In this document: piece after piece, positions 1 to 11,795 of the stretch | How positions within the stretch are numbered: position 1 is the stretch's first letter | Layout of the letters: each line of letters begins with the position of its first letter | Source: Galeopsis tetrahit | Taxonomy: Eukaryota; Streptophyta; Magnoliopsida; Lamiales; Lamiaceae | Reading direction: 5' to 3' | Assembly (NCBI GenBank): GCA_963675135.1 | Contig: OY776130.1 | Coordinates: 28,574,001 to 28,638,000, forward strand | Length of the DNA stretch: 64,000 bases | The notes under the pieces: model-generated | The model's database searches: none | Told to the model about the DNA's origin: nothing | Seen by the model: only the letters and a program-made list of their open reading frames with translations | Made by a program: the position numbers and the translations under genes

Positions 1-1563
1 CTCTCAAATAATTAATTAAGTGGCAAATCAATTAAAAAAAATGGAAGATTGAAAACAATGACTCTGTACACAACAATGATTCTTGCATGAGCTTATGGTC
101 CGAATCGGCTCAATAATATTGATGAGTTAAAAAACGAGCTTGACTCAACTCGTTTACGAGTTTAATGAGTAATGAGTCTAATAGAATTAAAAAAAAAAAT
201 CGAGTCTAATAGAATTAAAAAAAAAATCGAGTCTAACGAGTCGAGCTCGAAACGTAAATCGAGTATCTAACAAGCTCGAGTTCAATTCATTTAACGAACG
301 AGGCGAACCGAACTTACGAACAACTCGTTTCTTAACAACACTAGATTAAATATAAAAGTTGAGCTCTGGTTCAAGAGACATTCTCACACTAGATACCCTT
401 TACTCCAAAAAAAATCAACAATTTATTTTGACGGAGGAATGATATAAAACCACGAAACAACCTATCGACAAAGATATGAGAAAATCACAGTAAGTAAAAT
501 AGTTAAACAAAATTTTGGTCTTCTTCAGGAACATTTGATAATTATTCAAAACCAGAACGTGACTTTATATAAAAAAAGATGTTCAGTATGGTATATAATT
601 TTTGAGCCCAAGTCGGTTCATGACCTATCAGAGAAATTTTTAGAGGTTAGACAAAGTCTTTGTTAATCTAAAAAACAACCCTTTAAAAGTTCTTTTCAAT
701 AATATTTAAGTGCAATTCAAAAAAATAAAAAAATCCTACAATTGTATTATTATTAAATTATAAAAACCAACTCTTTAAATCTCAGAATAAAAAATAAGAG
801 CAATAATAAATTAATTAAAAAGTCCATAAATTTATACTCAAATGCAAATGTTCCTATTAATTTTCAACTATTACAAATGAAAATAGAACACAAAAAAACA
901 TAATTTCTTCAAAATAATCCAATCATATACATATATTTTTTTTTGACATGTAATCATATATTGAATACTGGAATACTATTTATTATGTATCACATATTAT
1001 GTATTATATTGTATTTTTACATATTAGAGTCTTGTTTATTAAACAAGTTGAACCGAACTTTAGTAGATCGAGCAGTAGAATTTATTTTCAACATCAAAAT
1101 TGATTATTACATCATTTGCTTAAAGACAAGCCTCGTAAGACGTAACCTAAATCGACATAAAACTAAAAAATAAAACAAGACTTCTGCAAGGATAAGCAAG
1201 TAACTGAGTCATTACGCCCCATTTTAGGGGCCAACACCTGGACAAAGACTTGACAAATTTCGACTCGAAATGAGAAAGCTCACGTGAAAATAGTACCAAT
1301 AGATCAATGTAGTCACGAGTTCGAGTCACCTGTAGCCGTGAGACATAGAGAGGGGTTAAAAAAACTTGGGCAAATTCCGTCATTGTGTAATAATCTGCAA
1401 CCCACACTAGACGAATCATATACGACAATAAAATATGGACAAGTGGCTTTGAACTTATAACCTTTAAAATCGTATTCACATTCTTGAAGAATGCAAACTC
1501 TCACCAATGTTACAACAAGATCAAGACAATCAGCAATAATAACACTTTTCTACATCCTCAGGG
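1..1563. other. AT-rich intergenic sequence
   Basis: No gene is recognised here. Bases 110-350 hold an irregular run of GAGTC/GAGCTCG-like words with a short duplicated A-rich stretch near 190-235, which may be a degraded transposon end. Short open frames occur at 943-1173 and on the minus strand at 1147-1507, but they have no recognisable domains and sit in low-complexity sequence. Bases adjoining 1563 probably include the 3' UTR of the minus-strand mTERF gene. Confidence 0.6.
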
Positions 1564-3294
1564 TCACCTTGAGGATACTGATTTTTTCAAATTTTCCCAC
1601 ATTGCTGGACCTTCAGGATGTTTATCAACGAAATATTTTACAAATCGTTTATCCGAACAAGCAAGAAGCGTGCCCACAGATATCATTGGCTTAGCAGCAC
1701 CTTTTTCCCTGAGCCAAGCATACATACAAAATCTAACACTAATTCTTTCCATATCATAACAAAGATAAGATGGAAAACCGACTATGGAATTCACCGAATA
1801 TCCCAAATAGTCCCTCAAGCAACCCATCTTTTTCTCGAGGATTTCTTTTGTCTGATTTAGGACAGTTGGCGCCAGTTTAACCATACTCAATACTGTATTA
1901 AAATCCAAACCAGCATTCACAATGCAATCAAATCTTTCCTGCAATTGATCCCCTCTCCCTCTGAATCGTTTCAGAGCTTTCACCATTTCCTCCGTATTTT
2001 CTAGATATCCAATTTTCATTAAAAAATCTGTTTTCTCCACAATGTTGTTTGGATTCCTCGCGGCCACAAATTCAGCACTACATTTCTTCTGATTAAAAGC
2101 CAAGTTGAAAAACGCTGATGAATCGTTCTCTATAGCCTCACATAAACTACGCTTATCACCATTGAAGTTTCTTAACACCGACTTCACTCCTTTTATCGAG
2201 TGTGTACACAGAACTTTCACGTTTCTTGATAGAATATGTGCGATTCCGTCTCGTTCCATCCCTATCTCAATGAGAAAATTCAATGCTTTCCAATAATTCT
2301 TTCCACTTTTGGGTGATAAAATCCCCGGGTTTCTCAGGATTAAAACAAAAATATCATTCTTAGTAAGGCCTAATTTAACCAACGAACCAACCAAAACATA
2401 GATTTGTTTCCCACATCCTGCAAACAGCAATGCACTATCTTTCGTTAACAAGTCCCCCGTTTGTGCATCACTATAGCCCAGTTCTTCAAGAAAACACAAC
2501 ATAACTAGCACATCATTCCAATCATACGTATTTTTACTAGATAAATGTCCTCGAATCCAGTTGCTATCAAACCCCAATTCTTTGAACTTATCAAAAACCT
2601 GTATAAACGCATCGTTAACTTCACCAACCAAAAGCAGAGGATTGCAAACAACGAGCTTTATAACAGTTGATCTACTCAATCCTAACCGCTCATACGCCCT
2701 CAATTTCATAACCAACGCATTAGCTTCATACTTAAATATTTCCTTAACTTCCTTGTAGATTCTTCCTATCTCACTTCTAGGTACACCATAATCACACAAT
2801 GTATGATAATTATCAAGCAAGAGATGATCATCATTCAGAAATATCAATCCTCGTGGAAGAAGAGAGGCATATTCTTGAGGTTTTAAGCCTAAACTCTCGA
2901 AAAACGGCTCAAATTCATTAATTGGATTGTACATGAAAAACCTCGAAAGTGCTCTCGATACATCTTTCTCCAGTTCGATGTTCGCCATCAGGCGCTCGAG
3001 GAATCGAGGCGAGTTCTTCCCTATGTGCTCTGCATCAAGAAAGCTCAATCCCCTAGTACAATGCAAGTAATCAAATAGTGCAACTTCTGCATCAGCTTTC
3101 ACAACTCTCGGGATATTATCAGTAAAATGAGTTGCGGATTTCACAATAAAAGGCTTCGAATTGGATAAGGTTGATTCGAAACTTTGGAAAAACTGCATTC
3201 TTGAAAATGTCAGAAATGGAGGGCCCTGCAAAGGGGTTGATTTTTTATCGATAAAAACAGGGCATACGAAGAGGGAATCGAGCCGGGAAATCAT
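1564..3294 (-). CDS. mTERF family protein (mitochondrial/plastid transcription termination factor-like)
   Basis: This is a single-exon frame of 576 codons. The protein resembles plant mTERF proteins, organelle-targeted helical-repeat nucleic-acid-binding proteins that affect organelle transcription or RNA processing. Repeats with the typical pattern (leucine, glycine, leucine, then a helix ending in N-P) are visible at about residues 203-222 (RLGLS...VVCNPLLL) and 304-328 (KLGLT...LILRNPGIL), with weaker copies on either side. The N-terminus (MISRLDSLFV, then basic/serine-rich) is compatible with an organelle presequence. The first methionine of the frame was chosen; M33 is an alternative. 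The long N-terminal part before the repeats and the overall length suggest the MTERF18/SHOT1-like group, which is inference from memory. The frame has no stops or frameshifts, and it is the only intact host gene in the window. Confidence 0.87.
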   Translation of the reverse strand: MISRLDSLFVCPVFIDKKSTPLQGPPFLTFSRMQFFQSFESTLSNSKPFIVKSATHFTDNIPRVVKADAEVALFDYLHCTRGLSFLDAEHIGKNSPRFLERLMANIELEKDVSRALSRFFMYNPINEFEPFFESLGLKPQEYASLLPRGLIFLNDDHLLLDNYHTLCDYGVPRSEIGRIYKEVKEIFKYEANALVMKLRAYERLGLSRSTVIKLVVCNPLLLVGEVNDAFIQVFDKFKELGFDSNWIRGHLSSKNTYDWNDVLVMLCFLEELGYSDAQTGDLLTKDSALLFAGCGKQIYVLVGSLVKLGLTKNDIFVLILRNPGILSPKSGKNYWKALNFLIEIGMERDGIAHILSRNVKVLCTHSIKGVKSVLRNFNGDKRSLCEAIENDSSAFFNLAFNQKKCSAEFVAARNPNNIVEKTDFLMKIGYLENTEEMVKALKRFRGRGDQLQERFDCIVNAGLDFNTVLSMVKLAPTVLNQTKEILEKKMGCLRDYLGYSVNSIVGFPSYLCYDMERISVRFCMYAWLREKGAAKPMISVGTLLACSDKRFVKYFVDKHPEGPAMWENLKKSVSSR

Positions 3295-3617
3295 TTTTGA
3301 GCATTAATTTCGAATCAACATATGCAATTCTGAATCAAAAGGCAATAATTCTGGAAAATCAGATAAATTCAGACAACGAACAAATGTGGTTCTCGTTAAA
3401 GGCGATAATCAAAAATGTGAAAACATGGGAATAGATACAGCTACTTACATATGTCGTGCATTTATCCGAGGCAAAATTGATAAAATTCACATAGCTTCTC
3501 AAAGACTGGATTGGGGATTAGGGTTTTGCAGTAAAAATCCCTCGTACTACGAGATTAGGTAGCCTCACATTTTAGAAAAAAATAACATTGGGCCAATTTC
3601 TTATCTATATAACTTTC
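3295..3617 (-). promoter_or_regulatory. 5' flank of the mTERF gene
   Basis: This AT-rich segment lies between the mTERF start codon and a MULE-like element. It must contain the 5' UTR and the proximal promoter of the minus-strand gene. No certain TATA box or start site can be fixed by eye. The short distance means that the transposon end at 3618 is effectively part of the promoter region. Confidence 0.4.
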
Positions 3618-4635
3618 GGGCACGGCTAGACGCACACACAGGTTTGATGAGGACACCCACCAATTTTATTTTTTTACAAATTAGGGATGTATGAAATGAC
3701 AAAAAATTCTCGAGATAAGTACACCCATTCGCAAATTTGACCTCAAAATTATATTTGTCGTCCCTCGTGTAATTTCGAAAAGAAAAAAACCAAGCAAACG
3801 GCAACATTAACTTAAATTGTGAACTCCTCCATTAAAGCAAAATACCAAAATACATCATTCCAAAATAGCAAACAGTCTCGTTCAATTTTTTTCTTAGATC
3901 AAACAGTGTCGAAATAAACAAAAATTTTCGGAAAAAAAAAATAAAAAACAATACTATATCTAATTTTTATTTAGAAGAAAATACAAAATTTGAAAAAAAA
4001 ATGCCCTCGGCAAAAGAATTAGAAGAAAAGCGAAATATTCAATAATAATATTAAAAAATGGCAATAAAATTCAAAAAAAATTATGGAAGGATTCCAAATC
4101 TTGATTTTTGCATTCTAGATTTAAGAAAAAAATCGATCTAGATTCAAGCAAATAAAAATCGATCTAAAAGTGTAAATATTTTTTTGATCTAGACTCGAAA
4201 TTACTTACATGGGGGAGAGGCGGCTAACGAACATGCGACATGGCGGGGGCGGGGAGGGGGAACGGGTTGCGTGGTTGGGAGGGGAATGAGAGATGACGAG
4301 TGGTGGGACAATGGCGAAGCAGGGGAGGGGAGGAACGACGTCATCAACTACCTATATTTTTCAAGTAGAAGTAGTGTCGTCAGTCGCCTTCATTTTTCAA
4401 ACAGTAGTGGCAGCAGCCACCTTATTCCACGGTGGGGAGGGAGAATGGAGATGGTTGGAGTCTTGGAGAGGATGGAGAGGGGGTGTACCAAACCTTAGGA
4501 ATGTGGCTTTAATTAGGGTACAATTGTTTTAAGAAGGGGTAATTTTGGTTTTTTGTGGGTGGTGTACTCATCTTAGGGCGGATGTTTTTAACGAGTGGGT
4601 GTCCTCAACAAAGTTGTGTGTTTATGTCTGTGCCC
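3618..4635. mobile_element. MULE-like non-autonomous element
   Basis: The ends are long inverted repeats. The left end starts GGGCACGGCTAGACG and runs into TGAGGACACCCAC; the complement of the right end starts GGGCACAGACATAAAC and runs into TGAGGACACCCAC. The flanks ATAACTTTC (3609-3617) and ATAAGTTTT (4636-4644) could be a diverged 9-bp target duplication. The interior holds a G-rich patch (about 4210-4470) with only short non-homologous frames, so no transposase is seen. Its family is inferred from TIR length and duplication size. Confidence 0.6.
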
Positions 4636-5261
4636 ATAAGTTTTAGCTCGACCCAATTACACAGAATATCATAGGAAGGGTGCAACATGTAAAGTCGAAA
4701 ATCACTAGTCAAACGGTTCTTGACCGCCTAATGGTTAGACAGTCCATTTTTTTAAATATTAAAAATCAAGAAATTACACACAAAATTAAAAAAATCTTAA
4801 TTCAACAAAAACAAGAAATTACAAAAAGATCTCTGGAGAAATTAAAATTTGCAAAAATAACATAGAAATACATAAAAATGTGATCGATTTCACCCTTTAC
4901 ACGATAGAATTTGTTCAGAGCGTCGATTTCACTCAAAAAAGTGTGATCGATCGCTCGCTCGCTCGAATCAGACTTCGACGTTGGGAAGTCTAAAATTAGC
5001 ACAAGTTCTTCTGGTGTTTTCGTTTCTCCACAAAACGCGGTGCAATTGCATTGGACTTGAGTGATGGATTTGCCGACATCGTTTTGGTTAAGGAATAAAA
5101 AAACTGGAGTGCCTAGTCGAAATCAGTCCGCCTAGGACCTAGGTGGTGCTTAATGCAGTAGCTGATTTGAGTGAAATCGAGGCGAATCGATGGTGCACAT
5201 GCCCGATTTTTACAACCATGTACATATAAATTATAATTAATGTAAAACATAGAAAATATTA
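4636..5261. other. Intergenic, no gene seen
   Basis: AT-rich with short frames only. A short CGAT/GCTC run (TCGATCGCTCGCTCGC near 4945) is the only local feature. I see no homology. Confidence 0.5.
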
Positions 5262-5539
5262 CTCCCTATGTCTCGTCATAAACTTTCCATTTGTTTTTTA
5301 TACGAAAATTAAGAAATATAGTACGAATAAAATGTGTAATGCATAGTAAATGTAAAAAGATGTAGGAAGAAGAAAATGTAGAAAGAGGTGTAGAAAAGAG
5401 AAAATGTAGAGAAAGATAAAAAAATGAAAAAAAAAAGTACAGAGAAAGAGACAATGTATTTTGTCTTTAAGGAAATGAGAAGTTTATGACAACACGTTCA
5501 AAATAGTTAAGTAAAAAATTTATGACGGGATAAATGAAG
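5262..5539. mobile_element. Stowaway-like MITE
   Basis: The left end CTCCCTATGTCTCGTC and the complement of the right end (CTTCATTTATCCCGTC) form imperfect inverted repeats, followed by a shared CATAAA tract. The element is flanked by TA on both sides, as expected for Tc1/mariner-type MITEs. No coding capacity. Confidence 0.6.
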
Positions 5540-5619
5540 TATATATTATTTTTGTTAAAATAAAATGATTTTTTAATGAAAATTTTGGTCATTAAAAATC
5601 AATTTTCTTATGGTGGAAG

Positions 5620-6566
5620 TGTTGGAAAATGTTGATTTTGACCACATTTTATAAAATATTAAGTGACAATTTTATAATCCGTTTTGCGTAAATGAATTTA
5701 GTTGATATTGTAGATGTTGTTAACTCTTAAATATGCTTTAACATTATCAACAACATCCAACAACATCCAACAATATCTTAATTTGACCTTCCTTGATTTA
5801 TTCTAAGTCCTTTCTGAAATGTTACATTAAATGTTGGACTAAATGCTCTCACATTTAGGGACGATTCTAGAAGCTTCTACAAGAGTCTGTAACCTGAAAG
5901 ATTCCAGAATGTTGGAGGACGTGCTAGAAGAGTTTGGAGCATCTTAGAACGAACTGGAAGATGGAAGAAGGATCTAGACCTGGAAGATGGGAGAAGGATC
6001 TAGAGAGATCATGGAAGTGGAGTTCCTAAAAAATAGGATCTCATATGGAAGACTCTAGAACTCAGTTATTTCTCTATAAATATAAATACAGCTAGAGGCT
6101 TTCATTCTTAAGCATACACTATTTGAGTAACACCTATCTTGAGCGTTCATCCCTGTTAGGAGTTATGGTCAGTAGTTGTATCTTTTAATATACACTGAGG
6201 ATACCATACCTTCCCGTCCGTGTATTTAGTTCTAGTCTTGTATCGATTGAGAGTGAATCATAGATCAGATTAATTTTTTAGACAATGTTCAAACACTTAA
6301 GTCTCTTTACAGATTCAGGCACCTACCTCGATTGTAGTTTCCGTTTGTGGAATGTTGAAGTAATTGTTGAGACATTTCACACGACATTTTTAGTAAACTT
6401 ACAAGTTAAGTTGTTTTCGCCGTAAGACATAACATAGGTTTTGTTATTAATAAAATCTATGTTAAAATTATTCCACTGTGTTCTTATTGTTTTAGTGTTT
6501 TAGTCTTCCGCTGTGTTTACTTCTTTATATTCTGTTAGAGTTGATGCTACACTATTTGTCTCAACA
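5620..6566 (+). mobile_element. Probable solo LTR
   Basis: The segment begins TGTTG and ends CAACA, the short inverted termini typical of LTRs. It contains a clear TATA box (CTATAAATATAAATAC near 6074) followed by a transcript-like leader. The flanking pentamers (GGAAG and TTAAG) match only in part, so a target duplication is not established. No internal coding region adjoins it, which suggests a solo LTR, possibly of a Copia element. Confidence 0.4.
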
Positions 6567-6671
6567 TTAAGTGTAACATTGTTCTGTTTTTCACTTAAAC
6601 ACTAGATACCACACGCACACTTTCAAATTTGATTTCTCAAAACCAAATTTGGGGTGAATGAGAAATTAATA

Positions 6672-6922
6672 CTCCCTCCTATTCATATTATAAGTCGTTT
6701 TGACTTTTCGTTTTCTTTGCAAAATATAAGTCATTTTGCACTTTTCAATGCAAATTAATTGCATTTATTCCAAATTTACCCTTAAGATCAATAAATATTT
6801 ACATACATGTATTTTTTTTAATGAGAATTACAAGCATTGATTAAGGGTAAAATGAGAAGTCAATTGTTTTCTTAATATGTGTGCATGACCTTAGGATGAC
6901 ATATATTTTGAATAGGAGGGAG
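6672..6922. mobile_element. Stowaway MITE
   Basis: Terminal inverted repeats CTCCCTCCTATTCA and TGAATAGGAGGGAG are perfect over 14 bases, and the element is flanked by the TA dinucleotide. The length is 251 bp. The interior is AT-rich and non-coding. Confidence 0.85.
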
Positions 6923-6934
6923 TATTAAAGTGGG

Positions 6935-7395
6935 AAATTTTCAAAATAAGTCCTGTAACTTAGATTGATTCCATTTTAAATCCTTTAAGTTTTCACTTTT
7001 TCAAAATACATCCTAAAGTGTCCAATTTACATCCTTTTGTCCAATTTACGTCCTGTAACTTAGGTTAATTTCATTTTAAATCCTTTAAGTTTTCACTTTT
7101 TCAAAATACGTCTTAAGGTGCCCAATAACCAAATTTGCCGGAAGCCCCAATTTTAAACAAAAGTTCGAGCCGCGTGTGACAGCTTCTAGAAATAAATTAA
7201 TTTTCGATAAAAAATTATGTAAATTGGACATCTTAGGACGTATTTTGAAAAAAGTGAAAACTTAAAGGATTTAAAATGAAATTGTCCTAAGTTACAGGAC
7301 GTAAATTGGACACCTTAGGACGTATTTTGAAAAAGTGAAAACATAAAGGATTTAAAATGGAATCGACCTAAGTTACAGGATGCATTGTGACTCTG
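6935..7395. repeat. Fold-back repeat with internally duplicated arms
   Basis: The left part (6950-7110) holds two direct copies of a module reading TCCTGTAACTTAG...TTTAAATCCTTTAAG...TTTTTCAAAATACGTC. The right part (7220-7385) holds two copies of the same module in reverse complement. The whole is a stem of doubled arms about 150 bp each around a short AT-rich centre. It is probably a MULE-type or other fold-back element; a target duplication was not identified. Confidence 0.6.
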
Positions 7396-7398
7396 GTT

Positions 7399-8100
7399 AA
7401 TTAATATGAATTTTTCATTTAATGTGTGGATAAATACATTGTTGAATGTATTTATAATGGTAGTGATGCATTATGACTTATAAACATGAAATGTCATGTC
7501 TTTTGATGGAATAATTTTATTCCAAAAGTTGTGTCTTTTAGAATTATTGTGTTAATTTAAGAGACATACTTTTTGTAAATAGTAGGTTGCTTATTTCTAA
7601 AGGTTGCAACTTTTAGGAAAATAAGCTTATTGTGAAAAGTCACACCTATTATCTAACGACTATTGGAAGTTTATAAATAGACCCCCCTACATTGATCATT
7701 TCATTCATTCGAAAATTCATTCTATTGATTCATGATCAAGAGTTGAAAACTTGAGTTTTGAAATTTGAGTTAAAACTACAATATGCATACTTAGCATTTT
7801 AGAGTTGTGGTTACTACATTAGAGTCGAGTCGAAAGTTCTGGATACTTGTTTGAGATTCGCCGATAGCTTTCGTTTCGTAGTGCAACAGGCGAAAGGTTA
7901 TAAAGTCGTTGTATTTTGGGGACAGTTGCTATGATCCGTATTGCACCGGAGTACGAGGCAGTAACATTTTACAGAGATAGAATCAAACTCTAACTTCGAC
8001 TTTCATTCATTAATGAGTCTGTCATCCATAAGTCATCTTCGTCTATATATACACCTCACTTTTCCTGAAGAACATATATCAATTAATATGAATTTTTCAT
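7399..8100. repeat. Segment flanked by 20-bp direct repeats
   Basis: The 20-base word AATTAATATGAATTTTTCAT occurs at 7399-7418 and again at 8081-8100. Between them lies a stretch with a TATA-like box (TATAAATAG near 7674) and a transcript-like region resembling an LTR leader. This could be an insertion with a long target duplication or an LTR remnant. No coding sequence is seen. Confidence 0.4.
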
Positions 8101-8572
8101 AGATGGAACTCTGGTTAAAAGTTATCGTGACATTTAAAGATGGGATAAGGTACCACTTGAACCCTAAATTATTAGAAATTGGATATATATATATATTTTT
8201 TGTTAAAAATAAATTCTTCAATTTTTAAAATCAAATAAATAGAAAAATATTTATATACAATATTTCACATGAAATATATTATTATATTTAAGGAACGAAC
8301 AAAAATCTCGTGGATCCTAGGCGGTTGGATCGAGTTAAACAAATTTTCTAAAAAAAATTCGCGTACAAATGAAAATAGATTTTTTGCTTCAAGTTTGTGT
8401 TTTACATAATGATAAATTTGTTTTACTATAATGGCAAATAAATACCAAAAAAATCAAAGCATTATTATTGCCACCAAATCTCCCATGAACAATAAATGAG
8501 AATATAAATGCATGTAGACCCACCAATGGACACTATTTTTTGTGCCCATCGCATATCTTAATACTCTATATT
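8101..8572. other. AT-rich intergenic ending in a partial tandem unit
   Basis: No gene is seen. The last 20 or so bases (CTTAATACTCTATATT) match the junction of the 239-bp tandem units found from 10627. The array therefore began here before the 8573 element inserted. Confidence 0.5.
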
Positions 8573-10626
8573 GAGTTGCACTCTTGTGTACCAGTTACAT
8601 GTATGTAACTACTATATTCAATCCAATATATGTAACTACTATATGCAATCCAATAACCCATTACAAATAACACATGACCCATTTACTATATCCAATCCAA
8701 TAACACATGACCCATTTACTATATCATTTTAACACATACATTTTTTCATGGACCTTTATTTTACTTCAATTTTTTTTTTAATTTTATCATTAAAAAATAA
8801 TACTCCATTAATTTTTTAAAATTTTATTTTTTTATTTTACTCAATTGATATTTATATTTATCTTTTTAATATTATTTTTTTAATTTATTTTTCTTCCTGT
8901 TTATCATTTGTTTCAAATGATAATTTTTTTAACGCACTTTCTTTTTATGTCATAAATAATTATTCTAAAATTTTAAAGTCTAATAAGAAAATTTTAAAAA
9001 TAATATTAATTGTTTTTTTTTAAGTATTAAATAGTATAATAATAATTTGTTTTAAAAAATAAAACTCTCACCTCTCTTAGGCAAGTGTTCAATTTTATTG
9101 GTACTATTTTACTTTAATTAATTGGTGTATAATTTTCATCTTATCCTTTTAAAATTTTACTTCATTCCTTACAAATTTCACTTCGTTTTACATTGTTTAA
9201 TTATTTTTTTCATTTGAACTTTCATTTTTTAATCACTTTATTTTAATTTTTTATAAATATAATTTTTAGTTTATAAGTGTTATGATAACCGTTGATAAGT
9301 ATTATGATATATTATTAGTTAATATGCAGTACTGTACATATTAGTTCATATACAGTATAATATTAGTTTATATTGGTACATGTTTTAATTTTTTCGAGTT
9401 TCGAGTTCACATACTTAGTATAGTATTAGTTCAGATATTGTATAATATTAGTTTACATACTCTATGGTACTAGTTCAAATATAGTATAATATAAATTCAA
9501 ATATTGTATAGTATTAGTTCATATATTAAATACTCCGTAATATTTTTATACCCACATTAATCTCTAGTACTATACAATATATTAACTAGTACTATACCAT
9601 AGGCGTACTAATACTATATCGTATTTAAACTAATATTTATATTTAACAAAAAATATATAACTTAACACATTTATAATTCCAGGCATACCATGCAAATTAA
9701 TACATCAATATTAAAAAAATGATATTAACTAACTAGTAAGAAGAACAAAAGTGAGAATGAATCACACTGAACACACAATTCAATTAATAAATACAATCAC
9801 ACTCAATAAACATAAGAATGCATCAACATGACGATGACCCCAAAGAAAATAATAAAGCTGATGCAATATTATGCTGATTTCTTCCTCAATTCTCAACTCA
9901 TTTAAGTTTCTAAATATAAATTTTATTTTTCAATTAGATTATATTATTAATTAGTTTTAAAAAATAATCTACAACCTTAAAAAATTTGTAACAAACCAGA
10001 TATCATTTTAGAAATAATGAAGACATAACAAAATAATCTTAGTTATTATAAATCAGATTAAAACTAGAAAGTGGGTATGTCATATTCATACATTTATACC
10101 CAAATTAGAAAAAAATTGAATTTTTTTAGTTTAGTTTTTATTTTTCAATTTTTTTTGTATTTTTTTCCTAAATTTTGGTCATTTTTTGAAAAAAAAAACT
10201 AGAAATTTTATTTCATAATTTTATTTTTTGAGTTTAATATTTTTTTAATATTCGTTATGTTTTTATATTTATTTTTTAAAAGTTAAAAAAATAGAATAAT
10301 ATTTGACTTCGTGGTGATTCGTTGGTGAATCGATAGTCAGTGTATAATTATAATTTTAATGAGTTGTATTTTAATTTAATTGATAAAATGGTAATATAGT
10401 ATTTTACATGTATTTTTTTAAAGAAATGTTTGGGGTGAAATTAATAAAAAAGAAGGTAAATAACTAATAACCCATGTAAAAAATTGGATTTAGTTACATG
10501 TATGTAACTTGTACACATAAGTGCCTAAAAGAAGGGAGTGCCTAAAAAAAGGGAGTGTGGATTTATTAAAAAAGGAGGGTAAATAGCCAGTTACATGTAT
10601 GTAACTGGTACACATAAGCAATTGCC
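8573..10626. mobile_element. MULE-like element, non-coding
   Basis: It is flanked by the identical 9-mer CTCTATATT at 8564-8572 and 10627-10635, the duplication size of Mutator-like elements. The inverted ends share GTGTACCAGTTACATG followed by TATGTAACT, which is itself a near-palindrome. The interior is extremely AT-rich, with a cluster of TAGTTCATATA-like words in both orientations at about 9290-9640. No open frame with homology is present, so it would depend on a transposase elsewhere. Confidence 0.7.
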
Positions 10627-11786
10627 CTCTATATTTGTGAGAATATAATGGGACACGTGTCACAATTTTATCACCCTGCACAATCTCTCTCTTCCCCAAA
10701 ATCGTCTATTTCAAAATCTCTACATTCTCAGGCATTCTGATTAAAAAAATCTATTTTTCCTATTTTAATCTCAAAATTATAATTCAAAATTTTAAATTAT
10801 AATTATTATTTTTAATCTCTCTCCTCTTCAAATTATTCCATTTCAAATCTTATCTTATCTTAATACTCTATATTTGTGAGAATATAATGGGACACGTGTC
10901 ACAATTTTATCACTCTGCACAATCGCTCTCTTCCCCAAAATCGTCTATTTCAAAATCTCTACATTCTCAAGCATTCTGATTAAAAAAATCTATTTTTCCT
11001 ATTTTAATCTCAAAATTATAATTCAAAATTTTAAATTATAATTATTATTTTTAATATCTCTCCTCTTCAAATTATTCCATTTCAAATCTTATCTTATCTT
11101 AATACTCTATATTTGTGAGAATAGGTAAAGTCTAGTATGCACTCTAGTGCATGTTATGCACCCTAGTTCATGTTGCACTTTTCAGTTTTACTGACTTACA
11201 CTTTTTGGTAAATGGTGTTGCACTTTTCAATTATTACTAAAAATATTATTATACAGTTTAATAATTGAAAAGTGCAACACCATTTACCAAAAAGTGTAAG
11301 TAAGTAAAATTGAAAAGTGCAATATGGACTAGGGTGCATAACATGCACTCGAGTCCATAGCAGACCAACCCGTGAGAATATAATGGAACACGTGTCACAA
11401 TTTTATCACTATGCACAATCTCTCTCTTCACCAAAATCGTCTATTTAAAAATCCCTGCATTCTCAGGCATTCTGATTAAAAAAAATCTATTTTTCCTATT
11501 TTAATCTCAAAATTATAATTCAAAATTCAAAATTTTAAATTATAATTATTATTTTTAATCTGTCTCCCCTTCAAATTATTCCATTTCAAATCTTATCTTA
11601 ATCTTAATACTCTATATTTGTGAGAATATAATGGGACACGTGTCACAATTTTATCACTCTGCACAATCTCTCTCTTCACCAAAATCGTCTATTTCAAAAT
11701 ATCTGCATTTTCAGGCATTCTAATTAAAAAAAATCTATTTTTCCTATTTTAATCTCAAAATTATAATTCAAAATTTTAAATTATAA
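10627..11786. repeat. 239-bp tandem repeat array, left block
   Basis: Units start at 10627, 10866, 11105 and 11610, giving a period of 239 bp once the 11124-11371 insertion is removed from the third unit. Each unit carries the palindrome GACACGTGTC (a G-box) near its start, then a CT-rich segment and an AT-rich tail. The fourth unit is cut at 11786 by the large MULE and resumes at 18401. Units differ by few substitutions. No coding frame crosses the units. Confidence 0.85.
11124..11371. mobile_element. MULE-derived MITE
   Basis: A fold-back of about 110-bp arms: GGTAAAGTCTAGTATGC... at the left and its diverged complement at the right. It is flanked by the identical 9-mer GTGAGAATA (11115-11123 and 11372-11380). 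The arms contain TTGCACTTTTCA, a word also found in the tandem arrays inside the 11796-18391 element. The tip GGTAAAGTCTAGTATGCAC resembles the right tip of that element (GGAAAAGTCTCATACGCAC), so it may be a deletion derivative of the same family. Confidence 0.75.
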
Positions 11787-11795
11787 TTATTTTTT

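Noticed and set aside
1147..1759. Short frames upstream and around the 3' end of the mTERF gene
   Set aside because: They overlap one another or the mTERF coding strand in other frames and lack any domain. No tRNA or rRNA gene could be recognised here or elsewhere in the window.
4271..4532. Two overlapping plus-strand frames in the G-rich centre of the 3618-4635 element
   Set aside because: They overlap in different frames, show no homology and follow G-rich composition.
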